A DNA stretch of 64,000 nucleotides from Neobacillus massiliamazoniensis (GTDB lineage: Bacteria > Bacillota > Bacilli > Bacillales > Cytobacillaceae). Of the stretch, positions 11,129-20,149 are shown in pieces (positions within the stretch are counted from its first letter, which is position 1; each line of letters starts with the position of its first letter). A program made the position numbers and the translations under genes. The stretch covers positions 434,001 to 498,000 of the forward strand of contig NZ_CVRB01000001.1 of NCBI RefSeq assembly GCF_001048695.1, written 5' to 3'. Below the pieces are notes generated by a model, which ran no database searches, was not told the DNA's origin, and worked only from the letters and a program-made list of their open reading frames with translations.

Positions 11129-11640
11129 GCTAAGGAATCCTCTTCCTCGTGGAGTTTTAATTCAGTTGCATCGATTTCATATTCTAGTAAATGGTCCCAG
11201 TCATCTGTATTCAACATATCTAATTGGGCTTCAATCAACATCTTAAATCGAGTGCGGAAAACTTTTGACTGCTTCTTTAAATCCTGGATTTCAATTGCAA
11301 TTTTCCTTGCCTTTGAAAGTGATTCGTTCACGATCCGATCAGCATTTTTTTCCGCTTCCTTAATAATAAGCTTTGCTTCCTTTTGTGCATGTCGTTTGAC
11401 TTCTTCGCCAGCTTCCTGAGCAATTACGATTGATTTATTTAATGTCTCTTCAATATTGTTAAAATGTCCGAGCCGCTCTTTCATATCATTCAAACGTTCT
11501 TCTAATTCTTTTTTCTCTCTAAGTACAAGCTCGTAATCCTTAATGACTTGGTCAAGGAATTCATTTACTTCATCTTCATCGTAACCCCGAAAACCTTTAT
11601 TGAATTCTTTGTTGTGAATATCTAACGGCGTTAACGGCAT
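11125..11640 (-). CDS. divIVA: Cell-division initiation / pole-targeting protein DivIVA
   Basis: Peripheral membrane protein that recognises negatively curved membrane at septa and poles and recruits MinJ and, in sporulation, chromosome-anchoring factors. The N-terminal lipid-binding domain is canonical (MPLTPLDIHNKEFNKGFRGY, then DEDEVNEFLDQVIKDYE), followed by a long coiled coil rich in E, K and L. 171 residues. GGAGGTGG precedes the ATG at 11640. Last gene of the ylm/divIVA run before the ileS T-box. Confidence 0.96.
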   Translation of the reverse strand: MPLTPLDIHNKEFNKGFRGYDEDEVNEFLDQVIKDYELVLREKKELEERLNDMKERLGHFNNIEETLNKSIVIAQEAGEEVKRHAQKEAKLIIKEAEKNADRIVNESLSKARKIAIEIQDLKKQSKVFRTRFKMLIEAQLDMLNTDDWDHLLEYEIDATELKLHEEEDSLA

Positions 11641-11730
11641 ATTGCCACCTCCATAATATCTAATCTACTAATCAATATATGTATAAAAAACAATTCGACA
11701 AGCTTTTCGAAAATCCTTCTTTAAAATAAA

Positions 11731-12504
11731 TTATTTTTGTTTTCCTACCTGAATTCTCCATTTTTCTTTTTTCGTCTTTCCTTCAATCGACATTATTTTT
11801 GCTCTGCCATAGCCACGGACAGAAATTAAGTCTCCTTCACCAACTTCAAAAGCAGAATTTTCGACCAATGTCCAATTTACTTTTACGAGTCCCTGTCCAA
11901 TGAACAATTGAGATTTCTGTCTGGACAGATGATGAATATTGGAAACAATCGTATCAAGTCGTAAAGAAGAAACGGTTACATGTTCATCCGTCCATAAAAC
12001 ATCAGAGCGTATGCTCGAATTTAAATTGATTTCCGTTATTTTAACGCTAGTCCTGCCAATGGATTCAAGATTATTTTTTATATAATCACAAACTTCCTTG
12101 GCGGCAAAAAATTGAATTCTGCCATCTTTGATGAGGATATCTCCAAATTTCCCCCGCTTTAACCCAAGCGACATAAGGGACCCTAAAACTTGAGGATGTT
12201 CAATTGTCACAAATTTCTTAGGATAATCAATTTCGAGGAGAGTAATTTGGAAATCTTCTTCATTTCCCGTCAAATACTCGGGTAGAATTAGCGCTCTTTT
12301 TCTTTCTGCGTCTTGACTGCCGCCAAGTAGTTTATATTTTATCTCTCCATTTTCACCGATTAATGCTTTTAGAATATACTGCTCTCTTGGATCAAGGAAA
12401 TCGGTCAACTTAAGAGCATATGTTGATTCCACATAGCTCTTCCATTGTAGTACCTGGTCGATAAACTCCCTTTCCTCTGGTCTAAAATGTTGATAAATGT
12501 TCAT
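11731..12504 (-). CDS. ylmH: S4-domain RNA-binding protein YlmH
   Basis: About 257 residues. The C-terminal S4 domain (from about residue 180: SSLRLDTIVSNIHHLSRQKS, then the G-V-V-type loop ending VGEGDLISVRGYGR) binds structured RNA; the N-terminal part resembles the YlmH family, linked in B. subtilis to rescue of stalled ribosomes and to the division cluster. I prefer the ATG at 12504 (MNIYQHFRPEE), which matches the homologue's start; an in-frame GTG at 12516 is closer to an AGG and cannot be excluded. Confidence 0.88.
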   Translation of the reverse strand: MNIYQHFRPEEREFIDQVLQWKSYVESTYALKLTDFLDPREQYILKALIGENGEIKYKLLGGSQDAERKRALILPEYLTGNEEDFQITLLEIDYPKKFVTIEHPQVLGSLMSLGLKRGKFGDILIKDGRIQFFAAKEVCDYIKNNLESIGRTSVKITEINLNSSIRSDVLWTDEHVTVSSLRLDTIVSNIHHLSRQKSQLFIGQGLVKVNWTLVENSAFEVGEGDLISVRGYGRAKIMSIEGKTKKEKWRIQVGKQK

Positions 12505-12535
12505 TAATGTTAACACAACCTAATTGTTAGAATCC

Positions 12536-12790
12536 TTATAGCCAACCGGCAATCCCATATAAGCCCCTTGAAGCAAAATTAAGAACAAGAAATGCAACAA
12601 TAGGCGAAATATCAATCATTCCTAATGGAGGAATTATTTTTCTGAACGGTTCTAAATAAGGCTCGCAAATTCTAGCCAAAAACCGGCCGATAAATGTATC
12701 TCTGGCATTTGGGAACCATGACATCAAAATATAAATAATCAAAGCCCATGAGTAAATACTGATTAATTGTTGTAACAAATAAATAACCAT
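12536..12790 (-). CDS. ylmG: YggT-family membrane protein YlmG
   Basis: Small protein with two hydrophobic segments separated by the family motif [20 protein letters not shown] and [12 protein letters not shown]. YggT proteins are linked to division and, in plastids, nucleoid distribution; the molecular role is unknown. The second ATG (12790) is chosen because AAGGA lies about 8 nt upstream, whereas the first ATG at 12796 is almost on top of it. Lies between sepF and ylmH as in other bacilli. Confidence 0.88.
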   Translation of the reverse strand: MVIYLLQQLISIYSWALIIYILMSWFPNARDTFIGRFLARICEPYLEPFRKIIPPLGMIDISPIVAFLVLNFASRGLYGIAGWL

Positions 12791-12800
12791 ATGCATTTCC

Positions 12801-13235
12801 TTACAACCTCGAATCTATATTATTTTGTTCTTGAAGAAGCTCAGAAATATTACCTGATACCTCAACATTATCAGGAGTGCATAAAAAAATATTAGAACCA
12901 ATTTTTTGAATTTCACCGCCAATTGCATAGACGACACCACTTAAAAAGTCAACAATTTGCCTTCCCTGGTCTTTATCAATGCGCTGCAGATTCACCACAA
13001 CGGCACGACGATTTTTAATTTGATCAGCAATTTCGGTCGATTCTGAATAGGTGCCTGGTTCAACCAATATAACCTTTGATGAATTCGTTACCGATTGAAG
13101 ACTTACTACGTTTTGGTTCTTAACCGGTTGTTTTTGCGGTTTTATACGAACGACTTCTTCTTCAGGCTCATTTTCATGGTTTTCAATTTCATCGTCTAGA
13201 AAGAAAAAATTTTTTAGTTTTGATTTAATTGTCAT
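12801..13235 (-). CDS. sepF: Cell division protein SepF
   Basis: 144 residues. The N-terminal amphipathic membrane-binding stretch ([16 protein letters not shown]) is followed by an acidic linker and the ring-forming core ([56 protein letters not shown]). SepF bundles and anchors FtsZ filaments at the septum. RBS TAGGAGG precedes the ATG. Genes sepF and ylmE are 11 nt apart, indicating one transcript. Confidence 0.96.
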   Translation of the reverse strand: MTIKSKLKNFFFLDDEIENHENEPEEEVVRIKPQKQPVKNQNVVSLQSVTNSSKVILVEPGTYSESTEIADQIKNRRAVVVNLQRIDKDQGRQIVDFLSGVVYAIGGEIQKIGSNIFLCTPDNVEVSGNISELLQEQNNIDSRL

Positions 13236-13246
13236 AGAATTACCTC

Positions 13247-13924
13247 CTATTCATCATCGCCGACAAGTGCCGTTCCTATTCTAACCATTGTTGCCCCTTC
13301 TTCAATTGCAATGGAAAAATCATTACTCATTCCCATTGAGAGCTCACTACATGGGGCAAAATCGAATTGAAATGCTTGAACTTGATCCCGTAGTTCCCGT
13401 AATTTCCTAAAACAGTCACGAAGTGCCCTCTCATCTTCTGTTAACGGGGCCATGGTCATTAGTCCTTCAACACTAATGTTCTCAAATTCTTGTAGCTGTT
13501 TAATAAAATCGAGAACATTTTCTGATTCTAAACCATGTTTAGACTCTTCTCCGGAAACATTTACCTGAACAAGACATTTTATTTTTTTGGTCGCTCGTTT
13601 GTTGATTTCTTCCACTAAAGAAAGTCGATCAATGGAGTGAATATAGTCTACTTTATCGATAATATTTTTTACCTTTCGTGTCTGAAGCGTTCCGATAAAA
13701 TGCCAGACAGGCTTGTCCCCTAAAACACTCCATTTTTCAAGTATTCCTTCATCTCGGTTTTCCCCGAGATTTTCAATTCCTGCATCAAGAGCTTCCTTTG
13801 CCCTTGAAGTACTAACATATTTTGTTACCGCGATAATTGTGACTTCATTCGGATTACGATTTGATTTTTTGCAAGCATCATTAATTTGTTGTCTTATATT
13901 TTCAAGATTTATTGCTACCTTCAT
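13247..13924 (-). CDS. ylmE: PLP-binding homeostasis protein YlmE (YggS/PLPBP family)
   Basis: Single-domain fold-III PLP protein that buffers free pyridoxal phosphate; not known to have enzymatic activity. The PLP Lys is in IIAVTKYVS, with GENRDEGILEKW, WHFIGTLQTRK, GLMTMAPL and SELSMGMSNDF being family landmarks. The ATG at 13924 overlaps the ylmD stop as ATGA; an alternative in-frame ATG at 13948 would add eight residues within ylmD. About 225 residues. Confidence 0.92.
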   Translation of the reverse strand: MKVAINLENIRQQINDACKKSNRNPNEVTIIAVTKYVSTSRAKEALDAGIENLGENRDEGILEKWSVLGDKPVWHFIGTLQTRKVKNIIDKVDYIHSIDRLSLVEEINKRATKKIKCLVQVNVSGEESKHGLESENVLDFIKQLQEFENISVEGLMTMAPLTEDERALRDCFRKLRELRDQVQAFQFDFAPCSELSMGMSNDFSIAIEEGATMVRIGTALVGDDE

Positions 13925-14748
13925 AACGAAAAAGCAGTCTCCTTCCATCCAATAAAACTTAACATTCTTCCAGTTTGGCCTTGGTCACGACGATGAGAAA
14001 AAAATTGCTCATTACAGCTAGAACAATAGCTGGTCATCGTTATATTTTGATCAGGCACTCCAGCTTTCCTTAGAATAAGCCTATTCATTTCACGCAAATC
14101 TAAAGAATACTGTCCTTCTTTTATTAAATTATATGGTTTTTCTTCCACTTCTTCTAGTAAATTTTTAACAAAGTTAATTACGTAATCATTTACAATATAG
14201 CATTTCCCACAAATAGACGGACCAATTGTCACAAAAATTTGCTCTGGATGAATGCCTTCATTCCTCCACGTTTCTACCATTTGTTTAGCTATTGTTTTGA
14301 CTGTCCCTTTCCATCCAGCATGAGCTGTACCAATCATTTTTTTTTCTGGTGCGATGAAAAAGAGCGGGACGCAGTCAGCAAAACAAAGTGTTAGTAGGAT
14401 GCCTGACTCATCCGTATAAAAACCGTCAGTACCTTTAAAGGCATCTGTGTATGAAATGGCACCCTTACCACAATCATCCTTCGTCACTTTTTGTATGATA
14501 CAATCATGGATTTGTTCAGCCCCTATCCACCGATTTAACGAAAAATCGAGAAGGTCTGCTGTTTTTATTCTATTGGCACAAACATCTTGAGCATCATCCC
14601 CAACATGGAAACCAAGGTTAAGCTCTCTATAAATTCCTTTGCTATATCCACCATTTCTAGTCGTAATACCGGCAACTAATTCTGGGAATTGATTCATCCA
14701 GTTTTCAATTGTCAAAATGGACTTATTTTGTACAACAAATGGTTCCAT
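13921..14748 (-). CDS. ylmD: YfiH/laccase-domain purine nucleoside phosphorylase-like protein YlmD (PgeF family)
   Basis: Cu/Zn-binding 'multicopper oxidase' domain protein, a family shown to include peptidoglycan editing factors and purine nucleoside phosphorylases. Metal-site motifs: FADCVPLFF, GTAHAGWKGTVK and GPSICGKCYIV. Start set at 14748 (MEPFVVQNKS, about 275 residues) because AGAGGTATGG lies before it; an in-frame reading to 14841 would add 31 basic residues not expected for the family. It overlaps ylmE by 4 nt. Confidence 0.9.
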   Translation of the reverse strand: MEPFVVQNKSILTIENWMNQFPELVAGITTRNGGYSKGIYRELNLGFHVGDDAQDVCANRIKTADLLDFSLNRWIGAEQIHDCIIQKVTKDDCGKGAISYTDAFKGTDGFYTDESGILLTLCFADCVPLFFIAPEKKMIGTAHAGWKGTVKTIAKQMVETWRNEGIHPEQIFVTIGPSICGKCYIVNDYVINFVKNLLEEVEEKPYNLIKEGQYSLDLREMNRLILRKAGVPDQNITMTSYCSSCNEQFFSHRRDQGQTGRMLSFIGWKETAFSL

Positions 14749-14821
14749 TTTTCCATACCTCTTTTTGTTTTTCTTTAGTTTAACATGAATTGAATAAATG
14801 GTCACCGCCAAACGGCTTGCT

Positions 14822-15091
14822 TTATACTTCCGCCTCTTCATGCAGTTGTGCCTCGATGCCTTTATATCTGACCAAGATTACATCTTGACCTATTTTTATA
14901 ATATTTTTCCAAGGAATGACCACTTCATTCTCCTTCCCAAAAATGCCTAGGACTCTTCCACTTCCAGAAATGACGACCGCTTCAATTTTGCCTGTCGATA
15001 AATTTATTTCGATATCTCCAATATTCCCCAACCTTTTTCCATCAGCTACATTGACAACGTCTTTTATTTGAAATTCTGAGATTTTTACCAT
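14822..15091 (-). CDS. ylmC: PRC-barrel protein YlmC/YmxH
   Basis: 89-residue single PRC-barrel domain: MVKISEFQIKDVVNVADGKR, then GNIGDIEINLSTGKIEAVVI and the IPWKNIIKIGQDVIL strand pair. The YlmC/YmxH subfamily is common in spore formers and annotated as sporulation-associated; function unknown. It leads the ylmC-ylmD-ylmE-sepF-ylmG-ylmH-divIVA run. RBS GGGAGTG about 7 nt before the ATG. Confidence 0.88.
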   Translation of the reverse strand: MVKISEFQIKDVVNVADGKRLGNIGDIEINLSTGKIEAVVISGSGRVLGIFGKENEVVIPWKNIIKIGQDVILVRYKGIEAQLHEEAEV

Positions 15092-15154
15092 TATCGCTCA
15101 CTCCCATTTAGATACTATAAAAAATATATGATTGGACATTTAAATATATCTATA

Positions 15155-15190
15155 AAATAAAAAAATAAAGCTGCCCGTTAAGGCAGCTCA
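15155..15190 (-). terminator. Intrinsic terminator between sigG and ylmC
   Basis: Minus-strand stem AGCTGCC/GGCAGCT (15169-15188) followed by a long A-rich stretch on the plus strand (T run on the minus strand, 15153-15168). A second hairpin, GGCTATCGAAAG/CTTTCGATAGCC-like, lies directly upstream at about 15191-15217. Ends read-through from sigG. Confidence 0.75.
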
Positions 15191-15285
15191 GGCTGTCGAG
15201 AAACTTTCGATAGCCTTTTATTTCATTCACCTTCTTTAACAATACACCGCGTTAATTTATTATAATATTATTAATATATTTATAT

Positions 15286-15450
15286 AGGCTGTTCAATAGG
15301 TCAGTTGATTTGCGCTCCAGGCGCTTCGCTTTCCGCGGGCGTGCCGGGGAGCCTCCTCGGCGCTTTGGCGCCTGCGGGGTCTCCCCTGCCCCGTACTCCC
15401 GCAGGAGTCTTCGCGCCTTCCGCTCCAATCAACAGGCTAGCTAGCATTGA
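15286..15450 (+). repeat. Family A repeat copy 1
   Basis: One of eight related copies. Core features are GTTGATTTGCGCTCC at the left, CCGCGGGCG, GGGAGCCTCCTCGGCGC, TCTCCCCTGCCCCGTACTCC, CGCAGGAGTC and CCGCTCCAATCAAC at the right. This copy is the short subtype and has the most diverged outer ends. It is GC-rich against AT-rich surroundings. With the family B pair and the terminator it accounts for most of the 740-bp gap between ylmC and sigG; about 15451-15580 holds nothing else recognised. Confidence 0.85.
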
Positions 15451-15580
15451 CAATTAGTTATTAAAAATCGGGATTTTAGTTCACATAAAAAATTGCCGAG
15501 AAAAATACCCTTTCTCGACAATCTGAACTGCCCATCGGACAGCTTTGTTATTTGATATGAAACTTTTAACTTCGAGAATT

Positions 15581-15832
15581 GTCCAGCTTCAGCGCTTAGG
15601 GGCTCGGGGTCATAAGCCAATCCGTCCTGAAGGTTAAAGAACAACCTTCAAGCCGGCTCGTCTTATGCCTGTCGCCCCTGAACAAGGCGCTTCCGCTTTT
15701 CTTTTTGTCCAGCTCCAGCGCCTAGCTCCTCGGGTCATAAGCCACTTCCAAAATGAAGGCACAAAAAGCGCCTTCTTTTTGGAATCGTCTTATGCCTGTC
15801 GGAGCTAAACAAGGCGCTTCCGCTTTTCTTTT
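15581..15832 (-). repeat. Family B repeat dimer abutting the sigG stop codon
   Basis: Two head-to-tail units of about 126 bp (15707-15832 then 15581-15705, reading on the minus strand). Each runs from AAGAAAAGCGGAAGCGCC to GCGCTGGAGCTGGACAA-like sequence and folds into one long hairpin through AGCGCCT/AGGCGCT, CATAAGAC/GGCTTATG and an inner arm. The first unit begins 1-2 nt after the sigG TAA. The final unit ends in the recurring tail CAATTCTCGAAG. Confidence 0.88.
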
Positions 15833-16610
15833 AGCTCTGGATATTTTTATTCATTTGCCGAATGGCTGCTTTCTCTAAACGAGATACTTGTGCTTGGGAA
15901 ATTCCAATTTCGTCTGCCACTTCCATTTGCGTTTTGCCTTGAAAAAATCGCTTTCGTAAAATTAATTTTTCACGATCATTTAAACGCCTCATCCCTTCTT
16001 TCAAGGCAATTTCCTCTATCCAATGAATGTCCTTATTTCGCTCATCGCTCAATTGGTCCATTACATAAATTGGGTCGCCTCCATCATTATAAATTGGTTC
16101 AAATAAGGATACAGGGTCTTGAATAGCATCTAAGGCAAACACGATTTCTTCATGAGGAACTTCTAATACTTTTGCAATCTCCTCGGCCGTAGGTTCCCTT
16201 GATGTCTCACTCATCAATCGTTCCCTAACCTGAAGGGCCTTATAAGCGATATCCCTCAATGATCGCGATACGCGAATCGGGTTATTGTCACGTAAATATC
16301 GTCTAATTTCTCCAATAATCATCGGTACGGCATAAGTGGAAAACTTTACGTTTTGATTTAAATCAAAATTATCAATTGATTTCATAAGTCCGATACAGCC
16401 AACCTGAAAAAGATCATCAACAAATTCACCTCGGTTGTTAAAGCGCTGTATGACGCTTAGGACTAGACGTAAATTTCCGTTTACTAATCTTTCGCGAGCC
16501 GTAATATCGCCCTCTTGCATTTGCTTGAAGAGTAATCTCATTTCTTCGTTTTTTAATACTGGAAGTTTTGATGTATCAACACCGCAAATTTCAACTTTAT
16601 TTCGAGTCAA
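15831..16610 (-). CDS. sigG: Forespore-specific RNA polymerase sigma factor SigG
   Basis: Directs late forespore transcription. Sigma-70 regions 2 and 4 are clear: GEFVDDLFQVGCIGLMKSID and KFSTYAVPMIIGEIRRYLRD (2.3-2.4), then MEVADEIGISQAQVSRLEKA (helix-turn-helix 4.2). The N-terminus TRNKVEICGVDTSKLPVLKN is diagnostic of SigG over SigF. 259 residues with a TTG start codon at 16610, set 6-7 nt after an AGGAGG that is partly masked by a hairpin. Third gene of spoIIGA-sigE-sigG, but with its own SigF/SigG-type promoter. Confidence 0.97.
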   Translation of the reverse strand: MTRNKVEICGVDTSKLPVLKNEEMRLLFKQMQEGDITARERLVNGNLRLVLSVIQRFNNRGEFVDDLFQVGCIGLMKSIDNFDLNQNVKFSTYAVPMIIGEIRRYLRDNNPIRVSRSLRDIAYKALQVRERLMSETSREPTAEEIAKVLEVPHEEIVFALDAIQDPVSLFEPIYNDGGDPIYVMDQLSDERNKDIHWIEEIALKEGMRRLNDREKLILRKRFFQGKTQMEVADEIGISQAQVSRLEKAAIRQMNKNIQS

Positions 16611-16616
16611 ATCTTT

Positions 16617-16675
16617 CCCTCCTCATAGGAGCTGCTGTTCAAAAATAAGTATCTCCTTGAGCAGGAAAAATATGC
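16617..16675 (-). promoter_or_regulatory. SigF/SigG-type promoter and RBS-masking leader hairpin of sigG
   Basis: Minus strand: -35 GCATA (16671-16675), 14-bp spacer, -10 GGAGATACTT (16647-16656), a near match to the SigF consensus GGHNANAMTR. In the leader, CTCCT-ATG-AGGAG (16619-16631) forms a hairpin whose 3' arm is the Shine-Dalgarno of sigG, just before the TTG start. Weak start codon plus masked RBS should hold SigG synthesis down. Confidence 0.75.
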
Positions 16676-16755
16676 ACCCAACCCTTAAGGTGAGTAAGCT
16701 CTTAAAGTCGAAAAATGCGATAAAATCACGTTTTATACTATAAAAAAAATTCCTT

Positions 16756-17475
16756 TTAAACCATTTTATTGAATTCCTTTCGTAATCTTTTAATAATTCT
16801 TTTTTCTAATCTAGATATGTAGGACTGAGAAATTCCAAGCATATCAGCAACATCCTTTTGTGTTTTTTCTTCGCCATTCGTTAATCCAAAACGGAGCTCC
16901 ATTATTTGCTTTTCCCTGTCCGAGAGCTGATGCAATGCTTTTGTCAACAGCTTTCGGTCTACATTTGCTTCAAGATCCTTCGTGATAATATCATCATCGG
17001 TTCCCAAAACATCGGATAATAATAGCTCATTTCCATCCCAGTCAATGTTTAAGGGCTCATCAAATGATACTTCGGAACGAATTTTATTATTTCTTCTTAA
17101 ATACATGAGAATTTCATTTTCAATACATCTTGACGCATATGTTGCCAGTTTAATTTTCTTTTCTGGATTAAACGTATTGACCGCCTTGATTAACCCAATT
17201 GTCCCAATACTGATTAAATCTTCTATATTAATCCCGGTATTCTCAAATTTTCTAGCAATATAAACCACTAATCTTAGGTTTCTTTCAATTAATATTGACC
17301 TAGCCGCCTTATCCCCGCCTGGTAATTTTTTTAATAACATTTCCTCTTCGTCTTTACTTAAAGGAGGAGGCAATGCTTCGCTTCCGCCAATATAGTAGAT
17401 TTCATCTGTTTTTAGACCCAATTTCATCAGTATTTTATACCAGTAATAGGATAAGCGAAGTCTCCATTTTTTCAT
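16756..17475 (-). CDS. sigE: Pro-sigma-E, mother-cell sporulation sigma factor
   Basis: 239 residues, the length of B. subtilis pro-SigE. The hydrophobic/basic pro-sequence ([20 protein letters not shown] and following residues) tethers it to the membrane until SpoIIGA cleaves it near residue 27-29. Region 2: [20 protein letters not shown] and [20 protein letters not shown]; region 4.2: [32 protein letters not shown] precedes the ATG. Co-transcribed with spoIIGA, 45 nt upstream. Confidence 0.97.
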   Translation of the reverse strand: MKKWRLRLSYYWYKILMKLGLKTDEIYYIGGSEALPPPLSKDEEEMLLKKLPGGDKAARSILIERNLRLVVYIARKFENTGINIEDLISIGTIGLIKAVNTFNPEKKIKLATYASRCIENEILMYLRRNNKIRSEVSFDEPLNIDWDGNELLLSDVLGTDDDIITKDLEANVDRKLLTKALHQLSDREKQIMELRFGLTNGEEKTQKDVADMLGISQSYISRLEKRIIKRLRKEFNKMV

Positions 17476-17520
17476 GTAAGTTCCTCCTTCTAAAAATATG
17501 TTTTTCTGAGTATAGTAATA

Positions 17521-18459
17521 TTAACTTACCTTCACTGTTTCACTAAGCTGCTTTTTTCCGGTTAACATTTTCGGATGTACGATAGACTCAAAGGCATCAT
17601 CGGCTGAAAGCTGCTGCATGGTAAAAGAAATAAGACCCTTCTCACATAAGTACTGATCACCGTTTTGATGAATGTAAATAGAATCCGGCTTAACGGTGAC
17701 AACGAGTTGATTCTCTTGTCCAACGACCCGGCATGGAACAACTCTCAGTCTATTTTGCCATTCCAAAGGTAATTCTGTATTTCCCATTAAAAGGGCCTCA
17801 TGGTCGTTTGCTATTTTTATGATTGGTTCAGGCATTTCCTCAATCAGGTTGCGAATGGAAACAATCATAACAGGAAGCTTCGAAAGTGGATCATACAATT
17901 GATTTCCGCTATCTACCAATCCTTTGCAAGAAAAAGTTATTTCCTCAATTGTCACCTGTACCTTCACGATCTGATCAAATTGAATTTTGGCCATCTCAAA
18001 ATTCTCTACATTTTTTTTCGAGAAGTGCCAGGCAATTGGAAACCCAATCAGTACGAAAAGCCAGGTTATCGGGTCACCAAATCCGTTTGAAAGTGACTTA
18101 AGAAACTCCAAGGTCATGTTTGAATCATATTGGATAAAATAATGGGTTCCAATCAAAGCCCCGCCGATTAAAAAGGTTGCGACATATAGAGTCATTAACC
18201 CTTTTATAAAGTAGGAAAACCGCTTATATCCAAACACTGCAAGCACCATCAAGACAGAACAAAAAAGTTTTGAAAGAGGATGGTTAGAATAGGTATTTAA
18301 TGGAGTAAACCATAATAAGATAATGATTGACCCAATAAACCCTCCAGCTAGTAACCGCCAAATCCGTATCCTTCTTTTTAAGAAAATCGCAGTTAAATAA
18401 AGGAGAAGGCTATCAAATAACAGATTAAGAGCCCAAATTACATCTAAATAAACGGTCAA
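17521..18459 (-). CDS. spoIIGA: SpoIIGA, aspartic protease that processes pro-SigE
   Basis: 312 residues. Five or so hydrophobic segments occupy the N-terminal half (to about residue 145), then a cytoplasmic protease domain with CKGLVDSGNQLYDPL; by my count the Asp of DSG is residue 183, the catalytic position known in B. subtilis. It forms a half-aspartic-protease active site activated by SpoIIR from the forespore. Start codon TTG at 18459, with AAGGAGG 8 nt upstream. First gene of the spoIIG operon. Confidence 0.95.
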   Translation of the reverse strand: MTVYLDVIWALNLLFDSLLLYLTAIFLKRRIRIWRLLAGGFIGSIIILLWFTPLNTYSNHPLSKLFCSVLMVLAVFGYKRFSYFIKGLMTLYVATFLIGGALIGTHYFIQYDSNMTLEFLKSLSNGFGDPITWLFVLIGFPIAWHFSKKNVENFEMAKIQFDQIVKVQVTIEEITFSCKGLVDSGNQLYDPLSKLPVMIVSIRNLIEEMPEPIIKIANDHEALLMGNTELPLEWQNRLRVVPCRVVGQENQLVVTVKPDSIYIHQNGDQYLCEKGLISFTMQQLSADDAFESIVHPKMLTGKKQLSETVKVS

Positions 18460-18533
18460 TAAGCTTCCTCCTTTTCGAGTTAGCGCAATTCATTTCTACG
18501 ATTATGGTTTTCTACTCTATCTGTATACGAAAA

Positions 18534-18620
18534 AGTATATCTTAGAGGTTAGGCTGAAGTGTGTCACTTTCTGTAAACAAAAAAACAGAAATTTTCACTA
18601 TTCGAAACGGAATTTGTCAA
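18534..18620 (-). promoter_or_regulatory. spoIIG promoter with 22-bp spacer and Spo0A-type sites
   Basis: Minus strand: -35-like GTGACA (18562-18567), -10 TATACT (18534-18539), spacer exactly 22 bp, the abnormal spacing known for the Spo0A-activated SigA promoter of B. subtilis spoIIG. Upstream, 18601-18620 reads TTGACAAATTCCGTTTCGAA, two degenerate 0A boxes at roughly -75 to -93, where Spo0A site 1 lies in B. subtilis. The box matches are imperfect. Confidence 0.7.
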
Positions 18621-18683
18621 ATAGGTCAGTAGATGACCATTCTTACAAATGGATACTTGATCATGGAAGGGTATAAAAAAAGA

Positions 18684-18926
18684 AGGCTCTGTTAAAATTG
18701 TCTGTTAATTTCCGCTCAAGAAGCGAGCATCCGCGGGCGGTTCGGGGAGCCTCCTCGGCGCTATTGTGCCTGCGGTGTCTCCCCTGCCCCGTACTCCCGC
18801 AGGACGTTGAATCATCATCTTTGAATCAACACCGTACGAAGGAAATGCGATAGTATTTTCGAGGATCGAGCGCCTTCCGCTTCAATCAACATGGTGGCAA
18901 AATCAACAATGAGCATTAACATAGCC
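18684..18926 (+). repeat. Family A repeat copy 2 (long subtype)
   Basis: About 243 bp from AGGCTCTGTTAAA to TTAACATAGCC, an inverted pair of ends. Contains the shared GC-rich core plus the extra segment of the long subtype (CGTTGAATCA...CACGAAGGAAATGCGATAG-like). Lies between the spoIIG promoter and the ftsZ terminator; 18621-18683 holds nothing else recognised. Confidence 0.88.
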
Positions 18927-18939
18927 AAAAGAAAAGAGG

Positions 18940-18970
18940 ATACCCTTTAGGGACATCCTCTTTTCACTAT
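18940..18970 (-). terminator. Terminator downstream of ftsZ (family C type)
   Basis: Stem AAAAGAGGAT / ATCCTCTTTT with inner CCCTTTAGGG pairing, at 18942-18966. Positioned 8 nt beyond the ftsZ stop codon, with a T-rich 3' side on the minus strand. Confidence 0.75.
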
Positions 18971-18977
18971 TTTGAAT

Positions 18978-20108
18978 TTATCGTTTTTTTCGGTTACGCA
19001 AGAAGGTTGGTATATCCAATGCTTCTTCTTGATTTACATTTGAAGTACGGGTAGGCTCTTGGTGTAATTCTTCACGCTTTGGCTCCCGCTTTATATTGTT
19101 AATTGTAGGTTTTGCTTGTCCAATTTGAGGTCGTGCAGCCTTTGGCTGAGGTACCTCCTCATTAAACCCTGTAGCAATAACCGTAACAATGATTTCGTCC
19201 TTTAAATTTTCATTAATAACGGAACCGAAAATCATATTTACTTCTTGGTCAGTTGCGGTGGCAACGATATCTGCAGCTTCTTGAACCTCGTAAAGACTTA
19301 GATTCGTTCCTCCGGTAATATTCATCAATACACCTTGTGCACCATCGATTGATGTTTCTAATAATGGCGAATTGATTGCTTTCTTAGCTGCTTCGGCAGC
19401 CCGATTATCTCCTGCGGCAACTCCAATTCCCATTAAGGCAGAGCCTTTATTCGACATAATGGTTTTCACATCTGCAAAGTCTAGGTTAATTAACCCAGGG
19501 GTAGCGATTAAGTCAGAAATCCCTTGTACACCTTGACGGAGAACATTATCTGCCTCGCGGAAGGCTTCGAGCATTGGAGTACTTTTATCTACAATCTCAA
19601 GGAGACGGTCGTTTGGTATGACAATAAGGGTATCCACCGCTTCCTTCATAGAACCGATGCCTCCTGATGCTTGATTCGCACGCTTTCTCCCCTCAAATGT
19701 AAAAGGACGGGTAACCACTCCAACTGTCAATGCCCCTAAATCACGAGCAATTTGAGCGATTACAGGAGCTGCACCAGTACCTGTTCCGCCTCCCATTCCG
19801 GCAGTTACAAACACCATGTCTGCGCCGCTCAATGCCTCCTCAATTTGTTCTTTACTCTCTTCTGCAGCCTTTTTTCCAACTTCAGGATTTGCTCCTGCCC
19901 CAAGACCGCGGGTTAATTTAGCTCCAATTTGCATTTTTACTTCAGCTTTTGAAAGATTCAATGCTTGAGCATCTGTATTCACTGCGATAAACTCAACGCC
20001 TTGAACGCCATGCTCAATCATACGATTTACAGCGTTATTACCTCCACCGCCAACCCCGATTACTTTTATGGTTGCAAGAGAATCTAAATTTGTATCAAAT
20101 TCTAACAT
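18978..20108 (-). CDS. ftsZ: Cell division GTPase FtsZ
   Basis: Tubulin homologue forming the Z-ring. GTP-binding motifs: [13 protein letters not shown] and the signature [10 protein letters not shown]; the T7 synergy loop with catalytic Asp lies in [13 protein letters not shown] variable linker follows, ending in the conserved C-terminal peptide [12 protein letters not shown] that binds FtsA, SepF and other partners. 376 residues. 41 nt downstream of ftsA, so one operon. RBS GAGGA before the ATG. Confidence 0.98.
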   Translation of the reverse strand: MLEFDTNLDSLATIKVIGVGGGGNNAVNRMIEHGVQGVEFIAVNTDAQALNLSKAEVKMQIGAKLTRGLGAGANPEVGKKAAEESKEQIEEALSGADMVFVTAGMGGGTGTGAAPVIAQIARDLGALTVGVVTRPFTFEGRKRANQASGGIGSMKEAVDTLIVIPNDRLLEIVDKSTPMLEAFREADNVLRQGVQGISDLIATPGLINLDFADVKTIMSNKGSALMGIGVAAGDNRAAEAAKKAINSPLLETSIDGAQGVLMNITGGTNLSLYEVQEAADIVATATDQEVNMIFGSVINENLKDEIIVTVIATGFNEEVPQPKAARPQIGQAKPTINNIKREPKREELHQEPTRTSNVNQEEALDIPTFLRNRKKR

Positions 20109-20149
20109 GACAAATCCTCCTAATTCATCGATATTCCTTTTCGTAATGC

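Noticed and set aside
15441..15644. 67-codon minus-strand ORF between ylmC and sigG
   Set aside because: Overlaps repeat ends, lacks an RBS and resembles no known protein.
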